From: CAVUPF01 sp963777915
GTDB taxonomy: Bacteria > Actinomycetota > Thermoleophilia > Solirubrobacterales > 70-9
Reading direction: 5' to 3'
Assembly (NCBI GenBank): GCA_963777915.1
Contig: CAVZSH010000007.1
Location: 99,264-163,263, forward strand
Length of the DNA stretch: 64,000 bases
Program-made: the position numbers and the translations under genes
Notes under the pieces: model-generated
The model's database searches: none
Told to the model about the DNA's origin: nothing
The model's input: the letters and a program-made list of their open reading frames with translations, nothing else
Shown: positions 27,601-37,542 of the stretch, piece after piece
Numbering within the stretch: position 1 is the first letter of the stretch
How the letters are laid out: the number at the start of each line of letters is the position of its first letter

Positions 27601-27816
27601 TGATCCGGAGCAGGTCTCACTTTAAGTGGCAAGGCTGGGGCATGATTGCCGAGAAGGAGATGATTCCGCAGGCCTGGCACCTTTCGAGGACTCTAGCCAG
27701 GTGTTCGAGGCTGGCAGTGTCACCTGCAACCGCCACCTTGGCGGAGGAAGCCGGCACTCTGACACCTGAGCAGCACCAGACGAGTTAGCACTGTGCACAG
27801 CTTACGGTTCGGCGGG
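27601..27816. other. Intergenic, no gene seen
   Basis: The region between the IS481 fossil and the coiled-coil gene holds a short open frame without family features. Its composition is mixed. Together with 27294-27444 it is probably debris from old insertion events. Confidence 0.35.
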
Positions 27817-28548
27817 CTATGGGCTTGCGACCTGCTCGTCTTTTAGGACGCCTTGCAGCTCAGCAAGCTTCTCGGTTGCTGAGCTCGCGAGCTGAGCGGC
27901 TACCGGAACTTTGGATAGGCGTTCCTTCAGCGCATCGATCTTCTCGCCTGCCGCTTTAAGCTCGCTTTCCAACTGCTGCTCGCGCTCGACGCTCCGCTCC
28001 CGCTCGCGCTCAAACTCCTCACGCTGGTCGGCTAGCGTTGTCGCCGCCTGCTCTGCGCGGTCATCGACATCGTGTAGCTCGCCGCGTGCCGCTTTAAGCT
28101 CGCTTTCCAACTGCTGCTCGCGCTCGACGCTCCGCTCCCGCTCGCGCTCAAACTCCTCACGCTGGTCGGCTAGCGTTGTCGCCGCCTGCTCTGCGCGGTC
28201 ATCGACATCGTGTAGCTCGCCGCGTGCCGCTTTAAGCTCGCTTTCCAACTGCTGCTCGCGCTCGACGCTCCGCTCCCGCTCGCGCTCAAACTCCTCACGC
28301 TGGTCGGCTAGCGTTGTCGCCGCCTGCTCTGCGCGGTCATCGACATCGTGTAGCTCGCCGATCCGACGCTCCACCGTCTCGACTAGGCGGCCGACATTAC
28401 GCATTTGCTCGTGCATGGCCGAGAGCGCCGTCGAGAGCTCTGCGAGCTCGCCCTCTTCGTCATTGCTGTTGGTTGGTCCCGTGCCTTCAGGCATGGGATT
28501 CGGCTTATCCACTGCCTCATCGAGGTTGCCCGCGGGCAACCTCGCCAC
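27817..28548 (-). CDS. Coiled-coil protein with three identical 46-residue repeats
   Basis: A 243-residue, very acidic/basic protein made almost wholly of coiled coil. After a flexible N-terminus (MPEGTGPTNSNDEEG), a helix MHEQMRNVGRLVETVERRI leads into three copies of a 46-residue unit starting GELHDVDDRAEQAATTLADQ. A last helix (ALKERLSKVPVAAQLASS) closes the protein. There is no membrane segment or catalytic motif. The start is a GTG at 28548 overlapping the upstream gene by 32 bp; ATG 28494 is an alternative. It is the last gene of an operon with the PilB-N-like and GAF/GGDEF-like genes. A spacer or scaffold in signalling or pilus control is inference. Confidence 0.75.
   Translation of the reverse strand: MARLPAGNLDEAVDKPNPMPEGTGPTNSNDEEGELAELSTALSAMHEQMRNVGRLVETVERRIGELHDVDDRAEQAATTLADQREEFERERERSVEREQQLESELKAARGELHDVDDRAEQAATTLADQREEFERERERSVEREQQLESELKAARGELHDVDDRAEQAATTLADQREEFERERERSVEREQQLESELKAAGEKIDALKERLSKVPVAAQLASSATEKLAELQGVLKDEQVASP
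27950..28363. repeat. Three perfect tandem 138-bp repeats inside a coding region
   Basis: Units start at 27950, 28088 and 28226, each 138 bp (46 codons). They are identical as far as I can compare by eye, apart from the last three bases of the third unit. The period preserves the reading frame and the heptad pattern. Identity at the third codon positions points to a recent duplication or ongoing gene conversion. Confidence 0.95.
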
Positions 28549-29266
28549 CCCGTGAATCGTGCCCTCCCTGCGTTGCTGCCTCAGAGGGCGGTGGCTCAGC
28601 GATTTGCTCGGGGGCTGGCTCAGGAGGAGCCGCCAACTCCGGCGGCGGCTGTGGATGAAGTGTAGTCGTAGATCGAGGTTCCGGCTCTCCGTGCGGCTCG
28701 GTGGTCGTGGCGGGCAGCTCCGGTAATTCGGTCACCGTCGGACGCTCCTGCACGGGGAGAGTCTCGATCAGGCTCTGAATCTGCGTCCCAGTCGCGATCA
28801 GGGGTCGGACCTCGTTCCTGGTCATCACCTCGATGTCGTTGATGCCCAGCATGTTGAACGGGTCCTCGATTGCGAGAAGTAGAGCTCCGTCGGAGGCGAA
28901 GGCGATCGGCAAGGCGGCATATCGGATTGCGGTGGACTTATCGATCAGGCTGGTGACCTCCAGATCGACTTCGAACTGGTCGAGATCGACGTGGTTAAGG
29001 CAGTTTCGCTCGGCCACTGCGAGCGAGAGCTGCCGCTCGTCGATTACGCCATTTTCAAGCAGATAGCGCTCGGGAGTCTTCGCAGACTGGCGGGTTGCGT
29101 TGACGGCCTCCTCTACGGCGCCTTGATCGGCGAAGCCGAGCTCGGCGATTACGTCGGTCAGGAAGGCGCCCTGGCGATCGGGGTTGGATGGGGGGGTGAT
29201 CCCCATCGCGCTCGGAGCGAGCCCTGAGACGCTCGGGCCGGGGTTGGTGGTGGCGGTCTCGCTCAT
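28517..29266 (-). CDS. Orphan PilB/GspE N-terminal-domain protein
   Basis: A 249-residue protein that keeps only the N-terminal domain of PilB/GspE ATPases. FLTDVIAELGFADQGAVEEAV is followed by YLLENGVIDERQLSLAVAER and then an alpha/beta part (STAIRYAALPIAFASDGALL, FNMLGINDIEVMTRNEVRPLIAT). The same order is seen in the PilB at 34.5 kb. There is no Walker A or B. Related MshEN domains bind c-di-GMP through an RLGxxL-type motif; here that place reads PERYLL, so binding is uncertain. A 70-residue Pro/Glu-rich tail follows. It overlaps the GAF/GGDEF-like gene as ATGA, and the coiled-coil gene overlaps its end. Confidence 0.75.
   Translation of the reverse strand: MSETATTNPGPSVSGLAPSAMGITPPSNPDRQGAFLTDVIAELGFADQGAVEEAVNATRQSAKTPERYLLENGVIDERQLSLAVAERNCLNHVDLDQFEVDLEVTSLIDKSTAIRYAALPIAFASDGALLLAIEDPFNMLGINDIEVMTRNEVRPLIATGTQIQSLIETLPVQERPTVTELPELPATTTEPHGEPEPRSTTTLHPQPPPELAAPPEPAPEQIAEPPPSEAATQGGHDSRGGEVARGQPR
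28521..28544. repeat. Perfect 24-bp palindrome at a gene junction
   Basis: The sequence from 28521 to 28544 equals its own reverse complement, with half-site CGAGGTTGCCCG. It lies where the end of the PilB-N-like gene and the start of the coiled-coil gene overlap, so as RNA it would fold into a strong hairpin around the downstream start region. It could be a protein-binding site, an RNA structure controlling coupling, or chance in GC-rich DNA. Confidence 0.6.
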
Positions 29267-30264
29267 CCGCTCACCTGTTGGTGGACGGCGTCCGACTTGC
29301 GACGCTCACCCGAGGCTCGGGCAGTCGCTTCTGCAAGCATGAATGCCTCTTCGGGAGACGGCGTTCCGGCCAACGCTTGAACACCTTCGGATAGTTCGAT
29401 TCGCGGGCCGTGTCCCTCCGTCACCCGCCGCAGCGCGGCCTGGACGCGGTCGACGAAATCCGACGCATTCTCTACTCGACAGCCGACTAGGATTGCCGCA
29501 ACTGTTGCCTCTCCGATCCGACCGAGGCGATCCGTCGCCCTGGCATTTGTTTCCAACACCTCCGCGACGATCTTCATCGCCAGCTTGCTTCGCGGATCGC
29601 CATTTGGGGCCCGATCCGGCCCCGCGCCGATCCGGAAGGCCACGAGTACGGACTCGACGGTTCCCCGGCTCGTCAACGCCCACTCGTGGTCCAGCAGGTT
29701 GAGAAAACTGTCGCGGCTATGGAGGCCGGTGTCTACATCAATCTTCGCGCCCGCCGCCGAGCTTCTTCGAAGCCGTCGGAGCTCAGCTCGCTGCTCAACG
29801 CTCTCCCATTCGTGACTCAGCAGCCGAGCGGCGATCCCGAGCAATGCCCTGTGGGCGCTGTCGTAGACGTCGGCGCGTGTGTCAAGGACGGCGAGGATCC
29901 CGACAATCCTGCCGTCGCTGAACTCGAGGGGCATCCCAAGGTACGCAACTACACCCAGCGATTTGAGGTAATCGCAATCTAGCTCGGCGGGCGACGACAG
30001 ATCCGGGCCGTCTCCCGAGGCCGGGCCAGCGCCGTTTGCACGTGTCCTCAGCGGCAAGACAGTGTCCTTGTCGATTCCGTTTACGCCAGGGCCCCGAACC
30101 TCGACAACCCGACAGCCCTGCCCGTCGGGTTCGAGCCGACCCAGGACGATCTCGCCGGGGATGACGTCGGCTATTGCGCTCAGCACCGGCTTTAGAGCAT
30201 CCGAAAAGCTGCGGAAACGAGGATGCCCTAGGCGGATCAGCGCCTGGGCCTCAATGCCGTCCAT
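29263..30264 (-). CDS. GAF domain with degenerate GGDEF domain
   Basis: A 333-residue signalling protein. Residues about 20-170 form a GAF-like sensor (LKPVLSAIADVIPGEIVLGRL, then LGVVAYLGMPLEFSDGRIVGILAVLD). Residues about 185-325 are laid out like a diguanylate cyclase (DVDTGLHSRDSFLNLLDHEWAL, ATDRLGRIGEATVAAILVGC). The GGDEF box is replaced by RIGEATVAA, so synthesis of c-di-GMP is not expected. It may act as a receptor or partner instead. Start is ATG 30264 with AGGAA upstream. It heads a three-gene unit with the PilB-N-like (ATGA overlap) and coiled-coil proteins. Divergent in sense from the GGDEF-EAL protein nearby. Confidence 0.78.
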   Translation of the reverse strand: MDGIEAQALIRLGHPRFRSFSDALKPVLSAIADVIPGEIVLGRLEPDGQGCRVVEVRGPGVNGIDKDTVLPLRTRANGAGPASGDGPDLSSPAELDCDYLKSLGVVAYLGMPLEFSDGRIVGILAVLDTRADVYDSAHRALLGIAARLLSHEWESVEQRAELRRLRRSSAAGAKIDVDTGLHSRDSFLNLLDHEWALTSRGTVESVLVAFRIGAGPDRAPNGDPRSKLAMKIVAEVLETNARATDRLGRIGEATVAAILVGCRVENASDFVDRVQAALRRVTEGHGPRIELSEGVQALAGTPSPEEAFMLAEATARASGERRKSDAVHQQVSG

Positions 30265-30523
30265 ACGATTCCTATCGGATCGAGATCGAAATATCTGAGT
30301 CTGGGCTGAATGCTTCCGAGTTGGAGGGCGAAAAAGAAGGCCATTTATGGCCATACTCAGAGGCAGTGGAGCGGTTTCCAAGTTTCGTTCGCGGCCGACA
30401 TTGGGAACCTCAAGTCGGTCCCGCTTGGGCACCGGTACCGATTCGCTTGCCTTTCTCCGAGCCCGGTTTGACTGCGAACTGCGCTGCTGCTCGCAGCGCC
30501 AGCGCTGGCGTCGCCTTGCTCCC

Positions 30524-31426
30524 TCACCGGATCCTCTCGCCGGCGCAATCTGCGCAGCCGCCGTTTTGCTTTGCCTCGCCGTAGGGCATCTCGCCGGTGT
30601 CTTGCAACTCGAAGCGTAGCGAGTTGATCACCGCGCCGGAAAGCAGCGCCAAGCTCAGTAGATAGAACCAGAGCAGGGCGATGAGGGCGAAGCCAAGAGT
30701 GGAACCGAGGTGGGAGAGGCTTGAGATGTTGTTCAGGTAGATCGGGAAGAGCCAGTTGGCGAGGCCGGTCGTGACGGTGACGAAGAGCGCTCCCGGCCAG
30801 ACTGCGCGCCACGGCATATGACCTTTGGGCACTGCCCAGAAGATCACGGAGCAGACCCAAAAGCTGATCAGAAGGGCCGCGCCGAGCAGTAGCGCCGTGT
30901 CGATCGCCCTGATGTGGGAGAGCCCGAAGGGGAGTCGGTCGGTGCCGGAGGCGATGGCGCTCTCAAGTGCCGGCAGGAAGATGCTGGCGGCGATGAAGAG
31001 GATGACGACTGCGAGCATCACGAAGGAAAAGCGCTTTTGCTCAACCCAGCCGCGGCACTCGACGTGGTAAATGCGACAAAAGGCGGTGTCCATCGCCCCC
31101 CAGAAAGAGGCGCCGATCCACAGCGAGCCGAAAAAGGCGGCGATTCCGATCGTGGTCGAGTTATCCACGATCCGGTTGAGCACGTCGGTCAGAGTGCCCT
31201 GGTCGACGTTCGGGAAGAGGCGCTTGAGGTCGCCCAGGACGCTGCTCTCGACGCCGCCGATCTTCAGTACCTGCCCAAAGACGAAGAGGACCAGCAGGGC
31301 GAAGGGGAAGATCGCCAGCATCAGGTTGTAGGCGACCATTGCGGAGAGCCCGGTGACGTTCTCGCGGTAGGCGCGTTGCCAGAAGGCGCGGAGCCAGGGG
31401 CGGGGGTGGCGCATCGATTTGGGCAT
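30524..31426 (-). CDS. YihY/BrkB-family membrane protein
   Basis: About 300 residues with six or seven membrane segments, the YihY/BrkB (Virul_fac_BrkB) pattern. RENVTGLSAMVAYNLMLAIFPFALL is the conserved first segment with its AxxxAYNxxLAxFP core. FFGSLWIGASFWGAMDTAF, VILFIAASIFLP, WPGALFVTVTTGLANWLFPIY and LIALLWFYLLSLALLSGA follow. The cytoplasmic tail has a CADC motif. It starts at ATG 31426 (ATG 31414 also possible). It is divergent from the sigma factor gene. Family members are often mis-called ribonuclease BN; their real role is unknown. Confidence 0.87.
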   Translation of the reverse strand: MPKSMRHPRPWLRAFWQRAYRENVTGLSAMVAYNLMLAIFPFALLVLFVFGQVLKIGGVESSVLGDLKRLFPNVDQGTLTDVLNRIVDNSTTIGIAAFFGSLWIGASFWGAMDTAFCRIYHVECRGWVEQKRFSFVMLAVVILFIAASIFLPALESAIASGTDRLPFGLSHIRAIDTALLLGAALLISFWVCSVIFWAVPKGHMPWRAVWPGALFVTVTTGLANWLFPIYLNNISSLSHLGSTLGFALIALLWFYLLSLALLSGAVINSLRFELQDTGEMPYGEAKQNGGCADCAGERIR

Positions 31427-31430
31427 TAGG

Positions 31431-31459
31431 TTGACTTCACAAACTGAAGCGACTACCAT
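31431..31459 (+). promoter_or_regulatory. Candidate sigma-70-type promoter
   Basis: TTGACT at 31431-31436 and TACCAT at 31454-31459 are separated by 17 bases, a good spacing. A transcript from about 31466 would run into the intrinsic terminator at 31513-31539 before reaching the sigma factor gene at 31622. Confidence 0.45.
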
Positions 31460-31512
31460 ACGAACAGACGTTTGAGCGCCCAGTGATAGGCGATCGGCGC
31501 AGACTTACCTTC

Positions 31513-31539
31513 GCGGACCAGCTCTCCGGTCCGCTTTTT
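31513..31539 (+). terminator. Intrinsic terminator in the sigma factor leader
   Basis: GCGGACC (31513-31519), an eight-base loop and GGTCCGC (31528-31534), followed directly by TTTTT (31535-31539). The T-tract makes it plus-strand specific. It lies 82 bases before the sigma factor start, so it is either an attenuator of that gene or the end of a small RNA of about 75 nt. Confidence 0.75.
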
Positions 31540-31621
31540 GTCGCCTTCCGCGACTTTTGGTCTGCGGTCGCATTTCAGTGGCAGGACTAAACCATCTAGC
31601 GCAAGGGAACGAGTTGACAGG

Positions 31622-32728
31622 ATGCTGGTAGCAGAGCTTCAAGAGATGGAGGAGGTCAAAGGCCTCATCACGCGCGGGCAGCAGCTCGGCGTGCTCACCT
31701 TCGGTGACGTCGCCTCGGCGGTCTCCGAGGTCGACTTGGACGAGTCCGACGTCGAGGACCTGTACGGGCACCTCGAGAAGTCGGGGATCGAGCTCGTCGA
31801 GGACATGGATCCGGCCCAGAAAGCCGCAGCCGACGCAATGCCCGTAGACACCGGCAAAAAAGGCCGTCGACGCCCCAAACAGGCGCTCGACCTCAAACCT
31901 GACATGACGACCGATTCCTTGCAGTTGTTCCTCAAGGACATAGGCAAGGTGCGGCTTCTTACCGCCCAGGAGGAGGTCGAACTGGCGAAGCGGATCGAGC
32001 GTGGCGACCTCGACGCGAAGCAGAAAATGGTCGAGTCCAACCTACGCCTGGTCGTCTCGATTGCCAAGAACTATCGAAATCAGGGCCTTCCCTTCCTCGA
32101 CCTGATTCAGGAGGGGACGTTGGGACTGGTCCGCGCGGCGGAGAAGTTCGACTACCGCAAGGGATTTAAGTTCTCGACCTATGCAACCTGGTGGATCCGC
32201 CAGGCGATCGCCCGCGCGCTCGCCGATAAGGCAAGGACTATCCGCATCCCGGTCCACGTGGTCGAGAAGCTGAATAAGATCGGCCGCGCCGAGCGAAAGC
32301 TGGTCACCGAGCTGGGCCGGGAGCCCACCCCGGAGGAGATCGCCGAGGTGACCGGGATCGATCCCGAGGAGGTCGACTCGATCAAGCGCTCCGCGCAGGC
32401 CCCGGTTTCCCTCGAGAAGCCGGTCGGCGATGAGGAGGAGTCCGAGTTCGGCCAGTTCATCGCCGATGAGAAGGCTGAGTCCCCGTTTGATCGGGCGGCC
32501 GACCTGCTCACCAAAGAGGCGCTGAAGGAAGCACTGGAGAACCTCTCCTACCGCGAGCGTCGCGTGCTGGAGTTGCGCTACGGCCTCGGTGGCGAGCACC
32601 CGCGCACCCTGGACGAGGTCGGACGGACCTTCAATGTGACCCGCGAGCGGATCCGCCAGATCGAGAACCAGAGCCTGAAGAAGCTGCAGAGCCTGGGCGA
32701 GGCCCAGAAGCTGCGTGAGATCGCTTAA
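31622..32728 (+). CDS. rpoD: RNA polymerase primary-type sigma factor (RpoD/SigA)
   Basis: A 368-residue sigma-70 factor. Region 1.1 is visible (VKGLITRGQQLGVLTFGDVASAV... DVEDLYGHLEKSGIELVE), then 1.2 (DSLQLFLKDIGKVRLLTAQEEVELAKRIE) and 2.1-2.4 (LRLVVSIAKNYRNQGLPFLDLIQEG, KFSTYATWWIRQAI). Region 3 (RIPVHVVEKLNKI) and 4 (LSYRERRVLELRYGL, TLDEVGRTFNVTRERIRQIE) follow. Region 1.1 and full length mark it as a primary or very close housekeeping-type factor. The ATG at 31622 is used. A terminator in its leader suggests control by attenuation. It is directly upstream of the pilus genes, 45 bp before pilT. Confidence 0.93.
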   Translation: MLVAELQEMEEVKGLITRGQQLGVLTFGDVASAVSEVDLDESDVEDLYGHLEKSGIELVEDMDPAQKAAADAMPVDTGKKGRRRPKQALDLKPDMTTDSLQLFLKDIGKVRLLTAQEEVELAKRIERGDLDAKQKMVESNLRLVVSIAKNYRNQGLPFLDLIQEGTLGLVRAAEKFDYRKGFKFSTYATWWIRQAIARALADKARTIRIPVHVVEKLNKIGRAERKLVTELGREPTPEEIAEVTGIDPEEVDSIKRSAQAPVSLEKPVGDEEESEFGQFIADEKAESPFDRAADLLTKEALKEALENLSYRERRVLELRYGLGGEHPRTLDEVGRTFNVTRERIRQIENQSLKKLQSLGEAQKLREIA

Positions 32729-32773
32729 GAGCGCCACTTAAGGCATCGATCGTCCCGGCCGATAGAGATCGGG

Positions 32774-33889
32774 ATGTTCGACATTGACTCAGCTTTGAGC
32801 ACGCTCGTCGAGCGGCAGGGGTCCGACCTCCACGTCAAAGTCTCCTCGCCGCCGATCCTTCGCGTCCACGGTCAGCTCTCCTACCTTGAGGGCCACGCGC
32901 CGCTCACCGCCGAAGACACGGAGAAGGCATTCCACGACATCGCCGAGGTGCGCTCCCTGACCGAGTTCGAGGAGGACGGGGAGGCCGATTATTCATACGC
33001 GATCCCCGGCGTCGCTCGCTTTCGCGTCAATACCTTCAAACAGCGTGGTTCGATCTCGATCGTCTGCCGCGCCATCCCCTTCGAGATTCGCTCGATCGAC
33101 CAGCTCGGCCTACCTGAGGGGTCCGCTCGCTGGCCAAGGAACCGCGGGGGATCATTCTCGTAACCGGCACCACCGGTTCGGGCAAGTCGACGACGCTGGC
33201 TGCGATGATCGACCACGTCAATCGACCCGGGCCCGGCACATCGTGACGCTCGAGGATCCGATTGAGTACCTGCACCCCGACAAACTCTCGATCATCAACC
33301 AGCGCGAGGTAGGGGCTGACACCAAGAGCTTTGGTCGGGCGATGAGGCGGGTCCTGCGCCAGGACCCCGATGTGATCTTAATCGGGGAGATGCGAGACGA
33401 GGAGACGGTGCGTACGGCGCTCTCGGCCGCGGAGACCGGCCACCTCGTCCTCTCAACGGTCCACACCCTCGATGCGACCGAGACGATCAACCGGATCATC
33501 GACTTCTTCCCGCCACACCTCCAACAGCAGGCGAGGGTGATGCTCTCCGCGACGCTTAAGGGGGCTATCGCCCAGCGTCTGGTTCCCGACCTTAGCGGCA
33601 CGGCAGAGTCGCCGCGGCCGAGGTGATGGTAGTTACAGGGCGCATCCAGGACCTGATCCTCAACCCGGATGAAACCGGCAAGATCACTGAGGTCATCGCC
33701 GAGGGGGAGTACTACGGGATGCGGACCTTCGACCAGTCGCTGCTCGGCTATGTGATGGAGGGTCGCATCTCCGAGCAGGTGGCGTTGGAGTACGCGTCCA
33801 GCCCCCACGATTTCAGGCTGATGCTCGCGGCTGGAGGGCAGCGGGCGAGCGGTATCGAGCAGCTCGACGCGGAGCCGGTGCCCCAGTGA
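32774..33889 (+). pseudogene. pilT: Twitching ATPase PilT (three 1-nt deletions)
   Basis: Hexameric ATPase that powers pilus retraction. In pieces the whole protein is present: GSDLHVKVSSPPILRVHG at the N-terminus, Walker A LVTGTTGSGKSTTLAAMIDH, the Asp-box HIVTLEDPIEYLH, Walker B DPDVILIGEMRDEETV, and the His-box LSTVHTLDATETINR. The C-terminal signature reads DLILNPDETGKI in place of the usual AIRNLIREGK. The frame changes near 33119, 33226 and 33605, each time by one missing base, which together restore the frame: the total span is an exact multiple of three. This favours sequence error. It overlaps the next gene (GTGA) and opens the plus arm of the pilus locus. Confidence 0.85.
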
Positions 33890-34543
33890 GGGAGAAGCTG
33901 AACGACAATCCGATCGCCCAGGTCGCCCTGGTAGGTGTTCTCGTAGTTGCGGCTGCGTTTCTACTGCTCAAAGGGGGTGGCGAAAGCAGCGAAGGATCCA
34001 AGGCGACGACTTCGACCAGGCCGAAGCGAGCTCCGGCGCAGGGTCCGCGGGCGAAGATTCTTCCAGCGCATCCGCTGGGGGAGAAGCGTCCAGTGTCTCC
34101 AGCGGCGAAGAAGGCTCGAGCGCCACGGGTGGTGTAGCGGGCAGCGTAAGCCAAGCCGCTTCCCTACGATCCCAGTCTCGGTGCCGGCGCCGCCGTACCG
34201 CGGTTTCGGGCGCCTATGCAGCAGATAAGACCATTGTCCTGCTCATCGTTCATCGCGGTGGAATCGAAGATCGGATCGTCACCAGGGCGGTAGATCGGCT
34301 GAAAAATGACTCCGGGCTCGCCGTCTTTGTCATCCCGGCCAAGCAGATCGCCCGCTATGCGGCGATCACGGTTGGAGTCGAAGTCGAGCAGGTGCCGGCG
34401 CTGGTTGTGATGCGTCCACGCCGCCTAGCGCCGGTACTCCCCAAGCCTCGAGTGACCTGGCTTCCCAGACCCCCCAAAGCGTCGTGCAGGCGGTTCACGG
34501 CGCTACCTACAAGGGCCCCGAAATCGCCTATCACCCCAATTGA
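33886..34543 (+). pseudogene. Membrane-anchored Trx-like pilus-locus protein (frameshifted)
   Basis: Starts at GTG 33886 overlapping the pilT stop. Residues 1-30 (NPIAQVALVGVLVVAAAFLLL) form one membrane anchor. A long Ser/Gly/Glu-rich linker follows in another frame. Then comes a folded domain: DKTIVLLIVHRGGIEDRIV, then LAVFVIPAKQIARYAAITVG and VEQVPALVVMRPRRL. It ends QTPQSVVQAVHGATYKGPEI and a TGA at 34543. The alpha/beta pattern with VPALVVMRP resembles a thioredoxin-like fold without the CxxC. At least three frame changes are needed. Similar genes sit at this place in Solirubrobacterales pilus clusters, as I recall; function unknown. Confidence 0.6.
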
Positions 34544-34552
34544 ACTGGTCAC

Positions 34553-36377
<1,825 letters not shown>

Positions 36378-36391
<14 letters not shown>

Positions 36392-37538
36392 CTTTGACTT
36401 CGCCGAGGTGGCTGCGCCGCATGGTGGAGGCGCGGGCCTCCGACGTCCACCTCACCGCTGGGTTTCCCGCCGGCGATCCGCGACCGGGGCAGGATCATCC
36501 CCGATGGAGGGCTTTCCGGTGCTCGGTGGGGCAGCAGACCCGGGAAGTCGTTTACGGCATCCTCAACGATGACCAGCGCAAGCGCTTCGAGAACGATAAA
36601 GCAGCTCGATTTCGCCTACGCGATCCCCAGCGTTGCCCGTTTCCGCGTCAACTGCTTCTTTCAGCGTTGGTTCGGTCAGCGCCGCTTTTCGCCTGGTTCC
36701 GCAGGAGATCCCTGGCTCTCGACACGCTCGGGGTGCCGCAGGTGCTGCGCGAACTGACCCAAAAGCCGCGCGGCTTTGTTTTGGTGACCGGCCCCACCGG
36801 CAGGGGTAAGTCGACGACGCTAGCGGCGATGATCGACGTGATCAACGCGAGCGCGAGGATCACATCCTGACGCTCGAGGACCCGATCGAGTTCCTGCACC
36901 TCTCACAAACGCGCCCTCGTCAACCAGCGAGAGGTCGGCTCCGACGCGCCGGACTTCGCACTAGGACTTCGGGGCTGCGCTGCGCCAGGACCCGGACGTG
37001 ATCCTGGTCGGAGAGATGCGCGACCTGGAGACCATATCCCCGGCGCTGACCGCCGCCGAGACCGGACACCTGTGTTTTCGCGACCCTGCACACCAGTCGA
37101 GCGCCCAGACGGTCGACCGGTCATTGACGTCTTTCCCATCTCAGCAGCAAGGTCAGGTGCGCACACAGCTCTCGATCGCCCTGCAGGGGATCGTCACCCA
37201 GCAACTCTCGCCGACCGCCGACGGGAGGGGACGGGTCGTCGCCTGTGAGGTACTGATCCCGACCCCGGCGTTTTCGAACCTGATCCGCGAGGGCAAGACC
37301 CACCAGATCTATGCCGCGGTGCAGACTTCCGGTGCGGTTGGGATGCAGACAATGGATGCTGACTTGGCTCGCCTGGTGCGCTCGGGGAAGATCACCCGCG
37401 CACTTGCCGAGCAGCGTGCTTCGGTGCCTGAGGAGCTGAAGCTGCATGCTGGTTGGCGGCGCGGCGCAGATGCCGGGCGGCGGTCTGGCGGGTCAGAGCC
37501 TGGCGCCTCCGGCGCCCGTCTACACTAAGGAAGCCTAG
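36378..37538 (+). pseudogene. Second PilT-like ATPase (many frameshifts)
   Basis: Starts GTG 36378 as MSQPDFDFAE, then in successive frames LRRMVEARASDVHLTAG, PMEGFPVLGG, LDFAYAIPSVARFRVN and VPQVLRELTQKPRGFVLVTG. The Asp-box reads LTLEDPIEFLH, Walker B DPDVILVGEMRDLETIS, and the tail FSNLIREGKTHQIYAAVQT, the canonical PilT C-terminus, is followed by GMQTMDADLARLV. It ends at TAG 37536-37538. Walker A is GPTGRGKSTT, with Arg where Ser is usual. About ten frame changes are scattered from 36410 to 37440. Two PilT copies in one locus are common; this one has the more typical C-terminus. pilC follows four bases later. Confidence 0.78.
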
Positions 37539-37542
37539 GACG

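Noticed and set aside
27950..28363. Tandem repeats as a CRISPR array
   Set aside because: Units are 138 bp with no spacers, are in frame and encode a coiled coil.
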